Assembly (NCBI GenBank): GCA_030248225.1 | Contig: JASANE010016352.1 | Coordinates: forward strand, 1-64,000 | Direction: 5' to 3' | Length of the DNA: 64,000 nucleotides | Source: Trileptium ribeirensis | Lineage: Eukaryota > Nematoda > Enoplea > Enoplida > Thoracostomopsidae | Part shown: in pieces, positions 47,470-60,402 of the stretch | Numbering within the stretch: position 1 is the first letter of the stretch | How the letters are laid out: every line of letters begins with the position of its first letter | Position numbers and translations under genes: made by a program | Notes under the pieces: generated by a model | Told to the model about the DNA's origin: nothing | Database searches by the model: none | What the model saw: only the letters and a program-made list of their open reading frames with translations

Positions 47470-48615
47470 AGCATTGTTTACTAGTAACTCAATCGATATT
47501 GCAGAACGTAGTGAAGCATAGGTACACCTACGCCTTTGGTGTGCACAGCCAATCAGCTCTCGATAACATACGTCGATATGCTATATGTGGATATCACACA
47601 ATACCGCACAAGTTAGAACAAACTAACAATAATTTTCCCATGTCCGAAAACCACCAGTGGAAACTATCACAGCCTCCCAGGATGTTACAATAAAATTGGA
47701 AATTTTGGGTCGATGAACCATGGAGGGGGCGCCATACCCCGTATCCGTGGAACCATGGGTCGCAGAGCAAAATCAGCACCGACAATGAATTTGCCATGCC
47801 CGAAAACCCTCAAGTAAAACTTCATGTACCACTCAAGTAAACTGTTCAGGACGTCAGAACAAATTTTCGAATTTTGAGTCGAGGACCCATGAGGGTGCCA
47901 TACCTAACCCCATGAACAGGAGCCTCAATCGAAAAACAAAATACATCGGCATTTGTAGTTTTACTATGAAATAAAACCAACCAGAGAAACAAATAGAAGG
48001 TTCAGATATAATTAATGTTGCTTCCGTGAAGGATACTAAAGTTGGTACAAAAACCTTTATTTTGCTCTCTGACCTTGAATTTATTTTGCTCTCTGACCTT
48101 GAACCTTGAGTGCGCCATACCCCGTAAACATGGGTCACAGAGCAAAACCCGCGGGTGATACTTTTCAGCCGCCCAAGACGTCAAAACAGATTTTCAAATT
48201 TTGGGTCAAGAAACCAGTGGGGCGCCATACCCCGTACTTCCAACCCTATAAATTGAGACCCGGAGCCTTAATCGAAAAACAAAAAAGAGGCATCGGCATT
48301 TATTATTTTACTTTGAAATAAAGGCAACCACCAGAGAAAAAATAATTCTAAAGTTGAGATAAAAATAAACTTGCTTCCGTGAAGGGTACTAAAATAGGAC
48401 AAATACCCACATTTTGGCCCCTGACCCGGGAACCAGACCCCAAATCAAAACCTCGGGGATGTACACGGTAAATCGGCTATGCCGGTTCAACTAAGCTCAA
48501 GACGGTAAAAATTGGTTAAGTCGTTCCCGAGTTATGGCCGATCACGCACACAGACGGAATTTAAAAGATGTCACTCCTGCAACACACAATCTCCACTACG
48601 TTCTGATTATACACG
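47470..48615 (+). repeat. Repeat family C, longest copy (inside lamin intron)
   Basis: Begins with the same sequence as 37377 ('actagtaactc...gcagaacgtagtgaagcat') and ends like copy 1 at 4085 ('acaatctccactacgttctgatta'). A 24-base piece, 'tattttgctctctgaccttgaa', is duplicated in tandem at 48058-48103. It sits in the intron between the two lamin tail-domain exons. Confidence 0.7.
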
Positions 48616-48630
48616 AGTTTTCGTGTGACG

Positions 48631-48876
48631 CTAGGTTATCCAAACGTAGGTTTTGGAACACGGCATTTTACTTTGCTCTGACCCGTGCCACGTGGTAAAA
48701 TTTTGGACTCCAGTGATTCCCCCGTTATAGCTTGTACCAGCTGGCGAAATGGTGGCGCCCCCATACTTGGTCTCCACCGGTTCGCGGGAAGCAGCCATCC
48801 TTCTTCCAGGACTCATCATTATTTTGATCCCCTCCGGCTCCCGACTTTTTACCAGGATTAACTCAAAAATTTCCAT
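48631..48876 (-). other. uncharacterised GC-rich open frame in lamin intron
   Basis: An open frame of 81 codons and about 50% GC, against roughly 37% around it. It reads MEIFELILVKSREPEGIKIM at the start and GGITGVQNFTTWHGSEQ later. I recognise no family, and it is not lamin-like. It abuts the end of repeat C, so it may be part of another repeat or a decayed exon. There is no second copy in this window to compare. Confidence 0.2.
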
Positions 48877-49481
48877 AGCTCCTGAAGAAACCAGATATAT
48901 ATAATCACTCTCAAAACGTTAGGAATTGGACACAGCATATCATGTTATAACATAGCGCATGAAAACACATTGACAAGAACATGTTTTAAGAAACGCAAAT
49001 CCTTACACGTATGAAGCAATCCGAAACCAATATATATATGTAATCTTATCTACCCAGAAATAGCTTACGCATGATTATTTTGCGGACACTAAATTCTATT
49101 TATAAGCGCGTTCCAATTTCCAGCAATGTAATACAACAATGCCAATACATTACAGGTAACAAGACGGTCTCATTCAGCAATTCAAAAAAGAGTGTTACTC
49201 GTTTTACGGAATTGATAAATATCAAATTGTTAAGAGTCCGTGCAATATCTTGTTGTAAGTTATTTTTAACAAAGTCAAACGCAAAATTATTTAAATTTTT
49301 GTGTCCCGGATTAACTTAAGCTTTAGTAGCTGCACAAATAGCTACCAGATTATTATTGTGATGAGTGAGTGCAAACCCGTTTCACAATATAGCTACATGC
49401 CTTAAGTATAGCACATTGCCAATTACAAAAAATTCACGATATTAATTGATTTGATTCAGATAGCAATCGTATGTTAGTTAC

Positions 49482-49568
49482 CTCGTCGCCGACATTGCAC
49501 AATTTCACATACTCTCCATCTGTATCATGATCCATTATCTCTAATGGCCCTTCATGGTGCTGACTGGT
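49482..49568 (-). CDS. nuclear lamin, tail-domain exon (first LTD exon)
   Basis: 29 codons, phase 0 at both ends; acceptor tttatttcag before ACCAGT, donor GTAACT. The peptide, TSQHHEGPLEIMDHDTDGEY followed by VKLCNVGDE, matches the opening strands of the lamin tail domain ('G.V.I.E.D..GK(F/Y)V.L.N.....'). It joins the NLS exon upstream (ending RYTYT) and the DVKIGGW exon downstream without a phase change. The LTD binds chromatin and lamina partners inside the nuclear envelope. Confidence 0.88.
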
Positions 49569-50949
49569 CTGAAATAAAGCCATAACACACATTTTCCTAG
49601 ATACTACTAGGTTCATCAATCCGCAATCTAAGCGTCAGTAATGCGCAGAAACGAAGTTGGTGCTTTAACGTCTCCCATAAATTATATAGGTATTCCTGCT
49701 ACCACTTGATCGCTACCTTCCTTGTAGTTCGTAATTTATCCAAAATCTACATCCTAGCGGAAAGATACAAAAAATGATCAATCTGAAGTTATTCGACTGA
49801 AATTTGCGCTTTGCTATCACCGCAACATGAAAAAAGAACAAGACTGACGAGAACTAGTATATATTAACTGGGCTCTCCAAATTGGGGTGTGAGGGGCCCT
49901 GACAAAAACAAAGTGCCTAAAATTTCGTCCCCTTGCCAACATTTTGTGTGCCCCAGGTACATCGCCTCTTGAAAATGTTTCGCTCGGTAAAAACAACATT
50001 GGCTCATTTGCTTTTGGCGAGGGCTCGAAATCGTTTTCTCAACATATAACATTAATAGGCTAAGAGTTACAGGGCTTCTCCCTCCCTCTACCTTTAAACA
50101 TATTTAGCCATATTTTCGCTATAAAACATGTAAACTTGTTAATATTTGTTGCAAGTCTGTAGCTCTGTATCGGATTGTTGGATACAGACAATATAAAGGG
50201 ATACTAGTCTACAATAGTATAGCCCCATTTACAATGAAAGAACGAACGACTCACCTTTTCAGATTTAATTATTCAGATTCTCATTTTTTCAAGGAACTAC
50301 ATTTTTGGGCAACTAACGATATAACAAATAAATAAAAAGATCTCCAAAACTTTTGCACGCTGCTAACATTTCACCACAACTCTAGCCGTGTGTAGTTAGG
50401 GATAGAATATTAACTGCATAAGGACATGTACACGCATATAATTGAGTCTAAAAAACACACCCAATTTGATTTTAACGACTTTCGTGCAAATGTGAGTGGT
50501 TTTGTGAACGACCATTCTATCCATGTCTCTATAAAATATTATAGCGGAGTTAGCTGATTATTTTCTGTTGCCGCGTTGCTAATTATATAATAGGCAAAAT
50601 AAAAGGCTCAAAAAGTGTGTATGCCAATTGTGCTAATGTTATTGACAAATGTTCCAAGCCATACACAGCTTGCTATAAAGTACGAAAATCATATTGGTAA
50701 TTTATTATCACAGATGTTTATAATTTATTATTCTCCCTGTCCATAGCTACAAAAGAGAAAGGTTGTCAGCATTGACATAATGGACGCACGTTGTCTATAC
50801 GAAACCAGATAAGATTTAGCTGCTTAGAACTCAAAGTCTGAATGATAAATTAGCGCTAAAGCATTATTGAAACAAAAAGTGTTTACTATGGAACTTATAT
50901 TGACGTACTGCGTTGCGCACAGATTGCCTGACCTGCTATATCAACTCAC

Positions 50950-51262
50950 CGTATAAGTATATCGCCCTTCATCGCCAAAACTATCCAAGTCGTCGCCGAT
51001 CTCACTGATGCCCCCTCGACCTCCAAAAGATACTTCTGCACGTGATGAAGATGTCGTTTCCGTAAGACGCTTTCGCTTAACGGGACCACTACTTATCAAG
51101 GACGATGTAAATCCTTGGGATGCACCAGAAGCAGCAGCTCCGCTTGTCGAAGTCCTTTTAACAAAGCGACTACTCGCTGTGCTACTCCCACCTCCTCTGG
51201 TAGCGCTTGATGTCATTGTTGACGACTTCACAAGCGACGTACCGCCGGGCGTCATGTTTAGC
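50950..51262 (-). CDS. nuclear lamin, tail exon with nuclear localisation signal
   Basis: 313 bases, acceptor tatttcag before GCTAAAC, donor GTGAGT. The first base completes the AG left by the rod exon, giving EAEEARLNMTPGGTSL across the junction, the expected rod end and first tail site ('EEERL.LSPSP...' in vertebrate lamins). Then follow a long Ser/Thr/Gly-rich linker, the basic NLS PVKRKRLTE (about residue 62 of the exon) and GGISEIGDDLDSFGDEGRYT. The position of the NLS between rod and LTD is the standard lamin layout and distinguishes it from cytoplasmic intermediate filaments. Confidence 0.9.
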
Positions 51263-52188
51263 CTGAAATAAACATTTGAGACATCGGTGTGCTAGTACCT
51301 ATCATCTAAAACCTGTGCCTGCGGTAGGCTTCATATATGTAATAGTAGCTATGATATGTACCAGGTCAATAAAGGAGGAGAACATAAGATCAGTATTACC
51401 AGTTTGTGGCGTTAATCTTTATGACAATTTTCACACCGAATCTTCTTCATAACATCCTGCGAAATGAAATATTTTTTCAAATTGTCTGTCAGCTTACAGT
51501 TCTGGCACTATCACCCGTAACTCAGCCAACTTTAACAAATTTGTAGGGCATGTCAAACTTTTGTACATTATGTAAGAAAATAAAACAGCTACATAACATT
51601 GAACATTAAAAGAATTTTAGGTTATTCAAGGTGTCACAACTTCCAGTACTCTTACATCTGACCCACCGAAACCATCACAATAAAACTTCAAATTTAACGT
51701 AAGCATTCAATGCAGAAATTAGAGTATTCGAGTAACACCACAAATTTCGGTTTATCCTATTATACGTTAAGATGAACTGTATTATGAAATTTGCCGAAAC
51801 CGAAATGCGAAAAATTTAATAATTATTTACTTACCTAATTAGAAACATTTTTTAAAATGCTAAAGCAGCACAGAGTTTACCAATAAGTTACTACTGGTTC
51901 AACCCACATGAACAGTCCAAACAATCCCAAAAGTGCACACATCCAAAAATCTAGAAAATAGTTGGGATGATGCGAGTGAATGGGACAACGAGAAAAAATA
52001 TCTTTTACTCCTGGTTATCACGCAAAATAACCCTAGAAAGCCATGGAGCGGTTATATTTGGTCAGAATGATAATTAGCATACTTTTTATTTTGCCATAAA
52101 AGTGTACAAATTGTGAAAAATATTTCTTCAAGGAATAACAGACCACAAATATAAATATTGTGGCTTTCCATGAAAGTTATATATAACT

Positions 52189-52420
52189 CTGGCTAGTCCA
52201 ATGTGGGGGGGCGGCATTTTCGGTTGCCCCTGAGGCAAAACGGAGGTACCCCCCGGCAAAAAATCAGTTACTCCCAGGCTCAAAGCCCTTTTTTAAGATA
52301 AATAAACGTTTAAACGTGACAAAATCCGGGAAAAAATTGTCTCCCCGGCAAAATCCGGCACCGCCCGGCAGGTGAGCCGCGGAGCCCCCTGCTATAGTTT
52401 CCGGGGTTTGGACTAGCCAG
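52189..52420. mobile_element. MITE family H, copy 1
   Basis: 232 bases with ends CTGGCTAGTCCAA and TTGGACTAGCCAG (perfect 13-base inverted repeat) and a 5-bp duplication TAACT (52184-52188, 52421-52425). Interior G/C-tract rich ('ccccccggcaaaaaatc', 'ccggcaggtgagcc'). Confidence 0.85.
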
Positions 52421-54256
52421 TAACTTTATAGTTGAGCATTTTTTATTATGGAAACTGCTAATATCTTTGGGCAGATTTTGTAAAATACATCGAAAATGAA
52501 TGGTCAAGATTCCGATGGTATCAAGATTGTTGAGATTAAATGATGACTTTAAAAAATTTTAAATATATACAGGTTTCATTGTTTTAAATCTACATTGTCG
52601 TTGCTAACGTACCCTCTCCGGGGCGTCTTATTCGTATTCTGTATTTCGAGATACGAAGTTATCGGTAATGCAAATGAATACGGATAAGATGGCACTTCTA
52701 TTACCTACTTATCGATTAAGTCTGAGAAATTAGACAATGTTCAATGTGATTCATGATTGGAATAGTCAATGTGATTCAGGATTGGAACAGTAGTACAATT
52801 CAAATGACACAAAAGCTTTTCTCTGCCAGCAACGGGACACGCGTTACATTCATTATATAAAGCAATTGATAACCCTCCGCCATGTTTTGATCATATATTT
52901 TTATACAATATATTTTCGATAATTACACTGCTATATATTCGTTTCCTGCGACAATAACTAAACAAACTCCAGCACTGCATTACTTGCAAGATGGAAAGCC
53001 AGAAACCCGACAAGGGTGTTTCTGAGTGAAACGACGAGAAACCACAATTTACCGTCTTATTTGTTTGGGAGAATTCGGCTTTTCGATATTTTTCCAGTCC
53101 GGTTAACCGGTCTAGTGATGCCAGGACTAAGGTATAGTAAAGAAAGCATCTTTCTCTTAGACATCTAAAGGAAGGAACCTAAAACCAGGCCTAAATACCA
53201 AAATTTGACTAAACTGGCAATTTGAATTATTTTAGGTTTGCTGTGGTTTCCCAGGAGAGAGCCAGGCAACAGTCAGATCTCAACTGGCCGTCAGAGTGGC
53301 GGGATATGAGGCAAAAGTAGCTCAAACGCCGCCAAACACGTGTAACAGGTCCATGCTGGGTCGTTACGAGACAAATTAATCGTTGCCGCAGAATAATGGG
53401 CAACATTTACGAATTTACAGCCCCGCACGACCACAGAAATTAGCTCTAGAGTTAAAAGTTTTTCCACGAATTTAGAAACCCCGTCCCGATCTAATATGCG
53501 TATGCCCACGGTGTAGCAATTTTGTTTGAATGAGTGTGTGAAATACTGGATCACACGAAACTAAATGCCGTACTATTTGTTATTGTTCTCCTCCTATCCT
53601 ATATATATCTTCTCGTACCAACCATTGTTATCATTATTCGTTAACATTGTTACATACCCTATTGTATTATTTATTGCCCTATAAAGGCTGATCTAAGCGT
53701 ACCATTCATTGTACTATTGTCCTTTTGAACGCATTGTCGCAAGGTATTTCATTAATATAACTACATGCATTTGAATACACCCTTGTTGCCGTACGTATTT
53801 CATTAAAATATATTTGAATTACCCTTATTGCGTATATTGTCTTCTTGCTATAACTGTATGAACCTAAACGTACCATCATTGCCGTATACCATTGATATTG
53901 TATTGTACCATCTGATGGCAGTTCTTTGATAATAATTGTTAATACGCGAACTCGCATGACACTTGTCATTTTCGCGTATGTTGAATTGTTGCTACAGTAA
54001 GTATAGGTTTAGTGAGGAGCCTCGTGGTACACTACCGCCCCCGACTTCCCATTTGTGCACCCTACATATTGATCGTTAATTTTTCTCGGTATTGGTATTA
54101 TTGTCACATACATATAGCCGGCCGAATATGGTATTTTGGGATAAGTTACCATCTCCGAACCGCGAATGAATTATCAATAGTTGTACGACTCCAGAACTAA
54201 TTTGTAAAATTAGGCATGACCTCACGCGCTAGTAGTAAGAGAATTTAATTATTTTA

Positions 54257-54661
54257 TAGGGTTGCAACGGTAACCGGTATAGGTTACGGCCACATCTTCG
54301 CAAATCCGGTACCGGCCTTCTACCTACCGGTGGAGTTTTGCTTATATCTCCTGTATAAGAATTTTTTGCTCTTTTTCAAATGTTCCAGTGTAACAAAGCC
54401 AGGATTAAGAAGAAATGAAGCCTGTAGATAACATATATTGTGTGTGCGCACCACAACAGATGACTTTGAGATGAAGCGAAAATTAGAGCGTCACACGTAA
54501 AGCATTTAGCCTTCGTATCATTTCTGTCGTTAACTGTGAAATAATTCCAAGTAAGAGCTATCTTAAAGTCACTGAAATTACTAAATTAATTGTAATATTA
54601 AATACCGACCGGTATGTTGTTGGCTGGCTACCGGCCAAACCGTTGTACCGGTGCAATCCTA
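54257..54661. mobile_element. short hAT MITE (family K)
   Basis: 405 bases. Left TAGGGTTGCAACGGTAACCG, right the complement of TAGGATTGCACCGGTACAAC. Flanks TTATTTTA and CTATTTTA agree in 7 of 8 bases. The 8-bp duplication and the end sequence fit hAT; it is a different family from the CAGGGAATAACC elements. Confidence 0.75.
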
Positions 54662-56656
54662 CTATTTTAGGTAAGAAAATTTGGTACTTGCAGGGAACAC
54701 GTCACCAACCGCCCTCGCATGTGAAACTTTACCCCAAAATTGGGGCTGTTCGCCTGAAAATTTTTAGTACAAAACATAAAGCACTAATTTCCCCAGTGTT
54801 CGTTTTCACTGTGGACACTAGAAAACACTAATAGTTTTAAAGTGTCAATTCGAATGTTCGGAATTGAGGGTTTTACGGTTCCAGTCCATAACTCCGGAAC
54901 TTTCGAAAATTTGTTAGAAATGATCACACCTTTCGTACAAGATTTTTCGGTCCCGTGCTAAGTTGGAGTACCCTCGAAAAATGGGTATTTGATTTAAGTA
55001 AATTCAATTAGTTATTTTAGTTATATTTATGTATAATTATATATGTTTGGGTTCCGCGGACCATGGGGTTTCATTTGAGCCCCGGTATTACCCCCATGGG
55101 TACAGTAACCCCATGACAATTGCAAAATCTTATCGATGCGCATGTTACCCATCGTGTTATCCTTGTTAAATCCGACACAAAATGTTTTTCTCCCCCACAA
55201 AAAGTAATCCGAACCTGCTGGAGGCCCATAAAGCATTCAATGTCTTTACCGTAGGTCTTTATGGGCTTGCCCAAGAGGCTCTCCCCTGTTTATCAAGCCG
55301 ATGTCATTCTGAACCCCGCGGTCACAAGTTAAAGCCAAAATAATTCGCGACACTCGCGAAGAATAACTTTACATATACTTTCCTTGAGTCGAGTTAGAAA
55401 ATTACAATCCGGCCGAGGTTAAATAAAATTTTTCTTTGGAACAAATCCTCCCATTCCTTACTAACATTTCAATCTTGAGCACGATTGTGCAACTTCACCC
55501 ATGGTTTTAAGTATACACTTTGACTTTTTTATACATTCATGGAGTTGTATCAAGAACCGCTGTTGGTAGCAACCGTAGGTAGGCGAACTTGTTGTGCGCA
55601 AAATACCCTCTAGGAAGTTTGCTAAATTTTCTTTGAGTAACACCTAGGGATACGATCTATTAAAATTAAAATCCTAAATTTAGTAAACCCATCGGCTTCG
55701 TAAACCCGTTAACTCGAAAGTGGAACTCGAAAGTGAAATTAAATTTAGAAAAAGAAAAAATTCCACCTAAGAATTTTGTTGAAAATTTACTGAGAAATAC
55801 ATACATTTTGGTATTTGAAACAAGACACTAAGCTTGAATGGATCTAACAGGGTTCGTTTGCTTAGTTACCCAAAAAGGGGCTATTCGTTCAGGAAATCAG
55901 ATTTATATTTTACAAATGAAGACCAATCACACCTTCCGTTTGACCTAACAAATCCGGCAAAACCGTGGGTCATTCAAAATCTACAATAAATTAAATCCTG
56001 AACAAAGCAAAAGCCGCTCAGGTTCTTACAGAAATTTGCACCGTAGCATAGCGCTAGATAGATTTTGTTTCGCCATTCTATTTCAGTTTTGGCTTTAGTT
56101 TTGTTGCTACAATTTCTCTCGTTTCTCTCTGGTGTACCAGATTTTATGATGGATTGTTACCAGATAGATTGATCCCGACCACAGCCTAATGAACAAAATT
56201 TACGAACTTCGGTCATCAAACCGTCGTTGGAACTAAATCCCCGAAAGATATGTAATGGTGTTGAAGAAAATCAAAGTCATTGCCGCCCACCGATGCGTGA
56301 CTAGAAAAGATGCGTGCGAAATCAGCGACTTTAGCCGTATGCAGAAACTGGTCGCTTACCACCTTACTTATGGTCGTTATACGTATCGTTGATAATAGGT
56401 AGTTATATAACCGTTACGTATGGCAAACCATGAATTGCTATACTCGACACTCTCGCTACGTACTTAGGTATTTTCCAGTGCTTCAGTCTGAACCACCTAC
56501 GTTTCCATGATCACCGCGGGTCGATATTAGTAGTGAATTATGATCACGTTTTCACCGTATTACTGTTGTTATTCCTCGTATCAGATCATCTTTTTGCCAT
56601 AAAGGCACCCATTGGCACACTTGATTCTCATATATTGTTTAAATTGGCCGAATATA

Positions 56657-56832
56657 CTGACTAGTCCAAACTTCGGAAATTATAGCCGGGGGGGCTTCAC
56701 CTGCCGGGGTCATTTTTTGTCTGATTTTGTCGCGTTTGAACGTTTGTTTTTCTCAGCAGGTGCCTTTGAGCCGGAGGTTACCTCAGGTTTGCCGAGGGCA
56801 GAGCGACAATGCCCCCACTTTGGACTAGCCAG
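56657..56832. mobile_element. MITE family H, copy 2
   Basis: 176 bases, opposite orientation to copy 1, ends CTGACTAGTCCAA and TTGGACTAGCCAG. Shares 'cacctgccggggtcattttttgtc' with the complement of copy 1. Inserted in a decayed repeat with 'gccataaag' boxes at 56596 and 56890. No clear target duplication. Confidence 0.7.
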
Positions 56833-57566
56833 CATATAACTGCGTTGTTATGATTGTATTGGGTTATTGTACCCACGTTGTTTGCTGTAGCCATAAAGAC
56901 ACATAACTAAATACCATTTCTTTAGTATTTCTGATGTTATTTTCAAGATAAGTTGTAATTTGTTGCACCCTTGGTATACACGGATTTGTCTATGAGGGAG
57001 TAACCGGAATTCCGGTTCCGACGAAAATGATGTTCCGGTTGCGGTTACGGCAAAGGGCAAAAACCATACCGGAACCGGAATTCAGGTTAAGGAAAAACTT
57101 TGTAAGAAATTTTCCATATTTTTGCTTCATCTGTGGTCGAGACATTATGTAATATATATACAATGATCAAGTTCCAACACAACCAAGTAAAGAGAAGACT
57201 AATTCAGCAATTTACAGCGTGAAACGCAAGTAAGACAAATCATTAGGCAGGGAGTTTTATGTTAACCTGCAGGAGTTTGTTAACAAAACAAGGCCAGGTC
57301 AATGCTTTTATAGCAGCTATTTTACACATTCACATGTCTGCGTGGTATGTTAGATTTAACCCGGTCCAATTCGGGTAAAAAAGTATGGATTATTGAGAAG
57401 TACTTAGCTATAAGCCTGGCTAACATAAATTGCGTCAAGCACCAGCCACTGCGCTTGTAAACTTTGTAAATCAGACTACATTGGAGTAAAGTTATCTACA
57501 ACGCAGCCAGAAACTGCGTCCTTAGCAATAAATTGTATTTACTGAAACTGCGCGAGTAATATAACA

Positions 57567-59245
57567 CTATGGGGGGGGGGGTTGGGGGTCCCCACTTCAG
57601 AATCCCCTATGTTCATAAAATTTTCCCCCATGTCCGCCCCCCCCACTCGGCCGAAACATCCCATGTTCCACTAATTCCAAAATTTTTTATGTCTGAAAAT
57701 TTATAGTCGAGTGGGGGATAAAAAAAATATTTTTGCACTAACTTTCTCACACTCGTTCTGTTAGTGATAGACAGAGGTTGTAGGGTGCAGCTAGTATTAG
57801 TCACTATAGCAAACCTGTACACCCATAACGAACTGTCAGCTGCTTTCCGTCGAACGTCAGCTTTGAAAAATGTGACATATTTTTTTACCCCGCTATGGGG
57901 GATAAAAAATATGTCGCGGGGTAAAAAAAATATTTTTTGCTTGGAGATTATACATATGCTTCGAGAACCATAATTTACATATATATATATAACCAAAGAT
58001 TGTTATGCTCCGAAGTTCGGCGTAGTAAAGCGTAATACTCCAAAATCAGGAACAGATACCGCGTTGCTTGATCACGCGCGAGACCCAACGATACCGGCCG
58101 ATGTAGAGATATCTTATTTCGTCGCAGGAACCCATCTAACCAATCTGCACCAGGAATATTATCCTTATGGGCCCAATCTCGTATACCCCTGACATCAGGA
58201 TCAAACTGAATCCACTTTTGGACAATCGACCGGCAGCTCTTGCCGCGTTAGGTGGAATGCCAAGATTTCCCATTTCGCGGATTAAGCTAGCAAGCTCGGC
58301 CTCGTTAGACAAATACGGCTTGCGACCTGAAACACCAACATGCTCACCGGATTGCCGCAATTTGTCGTGTTTGTAGATTGTCGTAGTAGAAACATGATAT
58401 TTTTCGGCTAGTTTTGATATTTTGCCACCCTGTGCATATTTGAGGCAAGGCAGCCTCAAGATCCCGCTGTCAATATTGGGGGCCTTTCTTTTCTTTGTTA
58501 CGTGGCATTATTTTAGCAATACGCTAATACTGTACTTATTTTAGCATTATTAGTAAACGAACAGATTAGCTTAATTCTAAAAGTTTCCTAAAATAATGCG
58601 AGAAAATATATTTTTTTTTACCCCGGAGCTCAATTTTGTCCGGGGTAAAAAAATATATTTCGCTGTCGCTCATACAACCTCGAGCGAAATAAATTTTGCT
58701 TGGTCGTATTTAATAATATACTTGCAGCATTAAAGCGGCGTGTCGATTTGCTGGCATTCATTTTGGTATTCATCAGCACCTTAGTACGAAAATCCTTTCC
58801 TTAGTTTATGACGTCTTTTATAGGTGGTGTAACCATCGGCCTACCGTATGCCTGTGAGTTGGCCGATTTTGTCGCCTTGTGTCCGCATATGTCATGGCCT
58901 GGACGACTTGCGTTAAACAGGTAGAACAGGTGCCTTTCAAGCTTTTGCCTGAAGCATTTATTTCGAGGTTATTATTTTTTCCCCCTAATAAAAATATTTT
59001 CCCCCACCCGACTATATGTTCTTTGTTTGCAAATTGTGCTTTAAACATTAATTACCACTATTTGTAATGCTAAAATATTGTTTTTTAGCTTGGAAGTACG
59101 TTCACAGTAGTAAAAATGCATGAAAATATGGAAATATTTTGTATTTTTGACCAAAATTTATCACCCCCACTTTGAAATTTCCCCCGAGCATAACATGGGG
59201 CCCCCGGAGAGTCCCCCACTTTTCGGAGGGCTGTGGACAGGCCAG
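57567..59245. mobile_element. TIR element F nested in hAT copy 7
   Basis: Interrupts hAT sequence between 'gagtaata' and 'gtctcattta'. TAACA occurs on both sides (57562-57566, 59246-59250). The right end is the complement of CTGGCCTGTCCACAGCCCTC, the same as the MITE at 62937; the left end has lost that motif but retains its inner sequence ('aaaattttcccccatgtccg'). It carries a pogo-like pseudogene (58030-58509) and paired 'accccg...cggggta' palindromes at 57887-57930 and 58617-58655, which may be the ends of a further nested element. Confidence 0.6.
58030..58509 (-). pseudogene. pogo/Tigger-type DNA-binding domain, frameshifted
   Basis: On the minus strand from 58509: MPRNKEKKGPQY, a stop, QRDLEAAL, a frameshift, then GGKISKLAEKYHVSTTTIY (a psq/CENP-B-type helix-turn-helix), SGRKPYLSNEAELASLIREM (start of the second helix-turn-helix), another shift, and finally DWLDGFLRRNKISLHRPVSL. 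This order is the bipartite DNA-binding module of pogo/Tigger transposases and CENP-B. The catalytic DDE domain is absent. At least one stop and two frameshifts rule out a working product. Confidence 0.75.
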
Positions 59246-59901
59246 TAACAGTTGGTCTCATTTATATCATTGTGATTAGAAACTTATGATCATTATCATC
59301 TGACAGACACTGGTTGCCCAACGCTAGCCTAAACAGTCTCTGACCACCATTCTTCAGAAAATTATAGTATATATACTGTACCTTCTATTATTTTATCTTA
59401 GAACCATATAAACCAATAATGTAAAGTTTCGTACAGAATAAAATGTAACAAACGACGTTTAGTAAAGGGAGGCGACTGGAAAAAGAGCGACAGTGTTTCT
59501 TCTACAGAGCGAAAATGTTTATTCCACGCTCCAGGCGTTATAAGCATATTCATTTTGACGCAATATACGCAAGGGTTTATGCTTAGTGGAAGGCATTTTT
59601 TGCTCTGGGGGTCCAAAAACTGACATATTGATAGATAAATGAGCATTATTTATCTTCTTTAGTCTCTTTAAAGTTCCGGAAAGGCAATAATGCCATCACA
59701 ATATATTACGTTTAATGTAAAAGTTATTTTGAACACATTTCAAATCACTGTACCTGCATTTTCTCCTTCATCTGTTTTACTATATACAGGTTTTCAGACA
59801 CTAGGTTCCGGTTCCGGTTAAAACGGACGGTTCCTGGTTCCGGTTCCGGTTAAAACGGACGGTTCCTGGTTCCGGTAAATTTCGGTTCCGGTTATTCCCT
59901 T

Positions 59902-60402
59902 CCCGGGGTTATTTTAGGCCCTCCCAGATAGAGGGTTAAATAAACGGAAAAATTTACTGACCCCTAAGGGGTAGGTAGCAAGGGTTCATTTCGGAAACTA
60001 GGTGTCATGACTCCTTAGGGGGTCAGTAATTTTATAAAAATACAATATATTTTTTCTTTCAGGTGTCCCAACATACCTCTGTGGCGCTGGTTTTTTCAGT
60101 TTTGGCCATAATATTTATATATACATGCATATCTTAGGTTTGGTGACCAAAATAATTGATCGTTTAGCCTACGATATGCGTGTATATATATGTTGAACTT
60201 TTAAAAAAGGTTATACAGGTTTTTAAAATCGAAATATTACCGTTTTTATAATTTAACAATTTTTCAGCCATTTTTAAATGTTCTAGTGACACCTTAAGGG
60301 GTCAATTTTTTGAAAAAAAAAACGTAAATTTTAAGGGGTCGGTGTCTCAGGGGGAGCCGATCCTTGGGTCGCATCTCCCTTCCCCCTCCAAAATAACCCC
60401 GG
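59902..60402. mobile_element. TIR element E (~500 bp)
   Basis: CCCGGGGTTATTTTAGG at the left and the complement of CCGGGGTTATTTTGGAGG at the right. It sits exactly at the right end of hAT copy 7; CCCT occurs on both sides (end of the hAT, and 60403-60406), a possible 4-bp duplication. No ORF. Confidence 0.6.

Larger units (their letters stand above)
56994..59901 (-). mobile_element. hAT copy 7, split by a nested element
   Basis: Left GAGGGAGTAACCGGAATTCC, right GGTTCCGGTTATTCCCT. Internal sequence agrees with hAT copy 1 in the same orientation ('gcaggagtttgtta', 'ctgaaactg.gcgagtaa', 'tgattagaaactta'). Removing the insert at 57567-59245 leaves about 1230 bases, the usual length. Left terminal C is changed to G, and a 'ggacggttcctggttccggt' block near the right end is tandemly doubled (59818-59875). 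The right end is interrupted by element E. Confidence 0.75.

Noticed and set aside
51008..51271. Plus-strand 87-codon frame
   Set aside because: It is the antisense of the lamin NLS exon, whose minus-strand reading has matching splice sites and phase.
57613..57996. 127-codon minus-strand frame in element F
   Set aside because: Consists largely of A/T and G/C tract translations, without a domain, and overlaps the terminal palindromes of the element.
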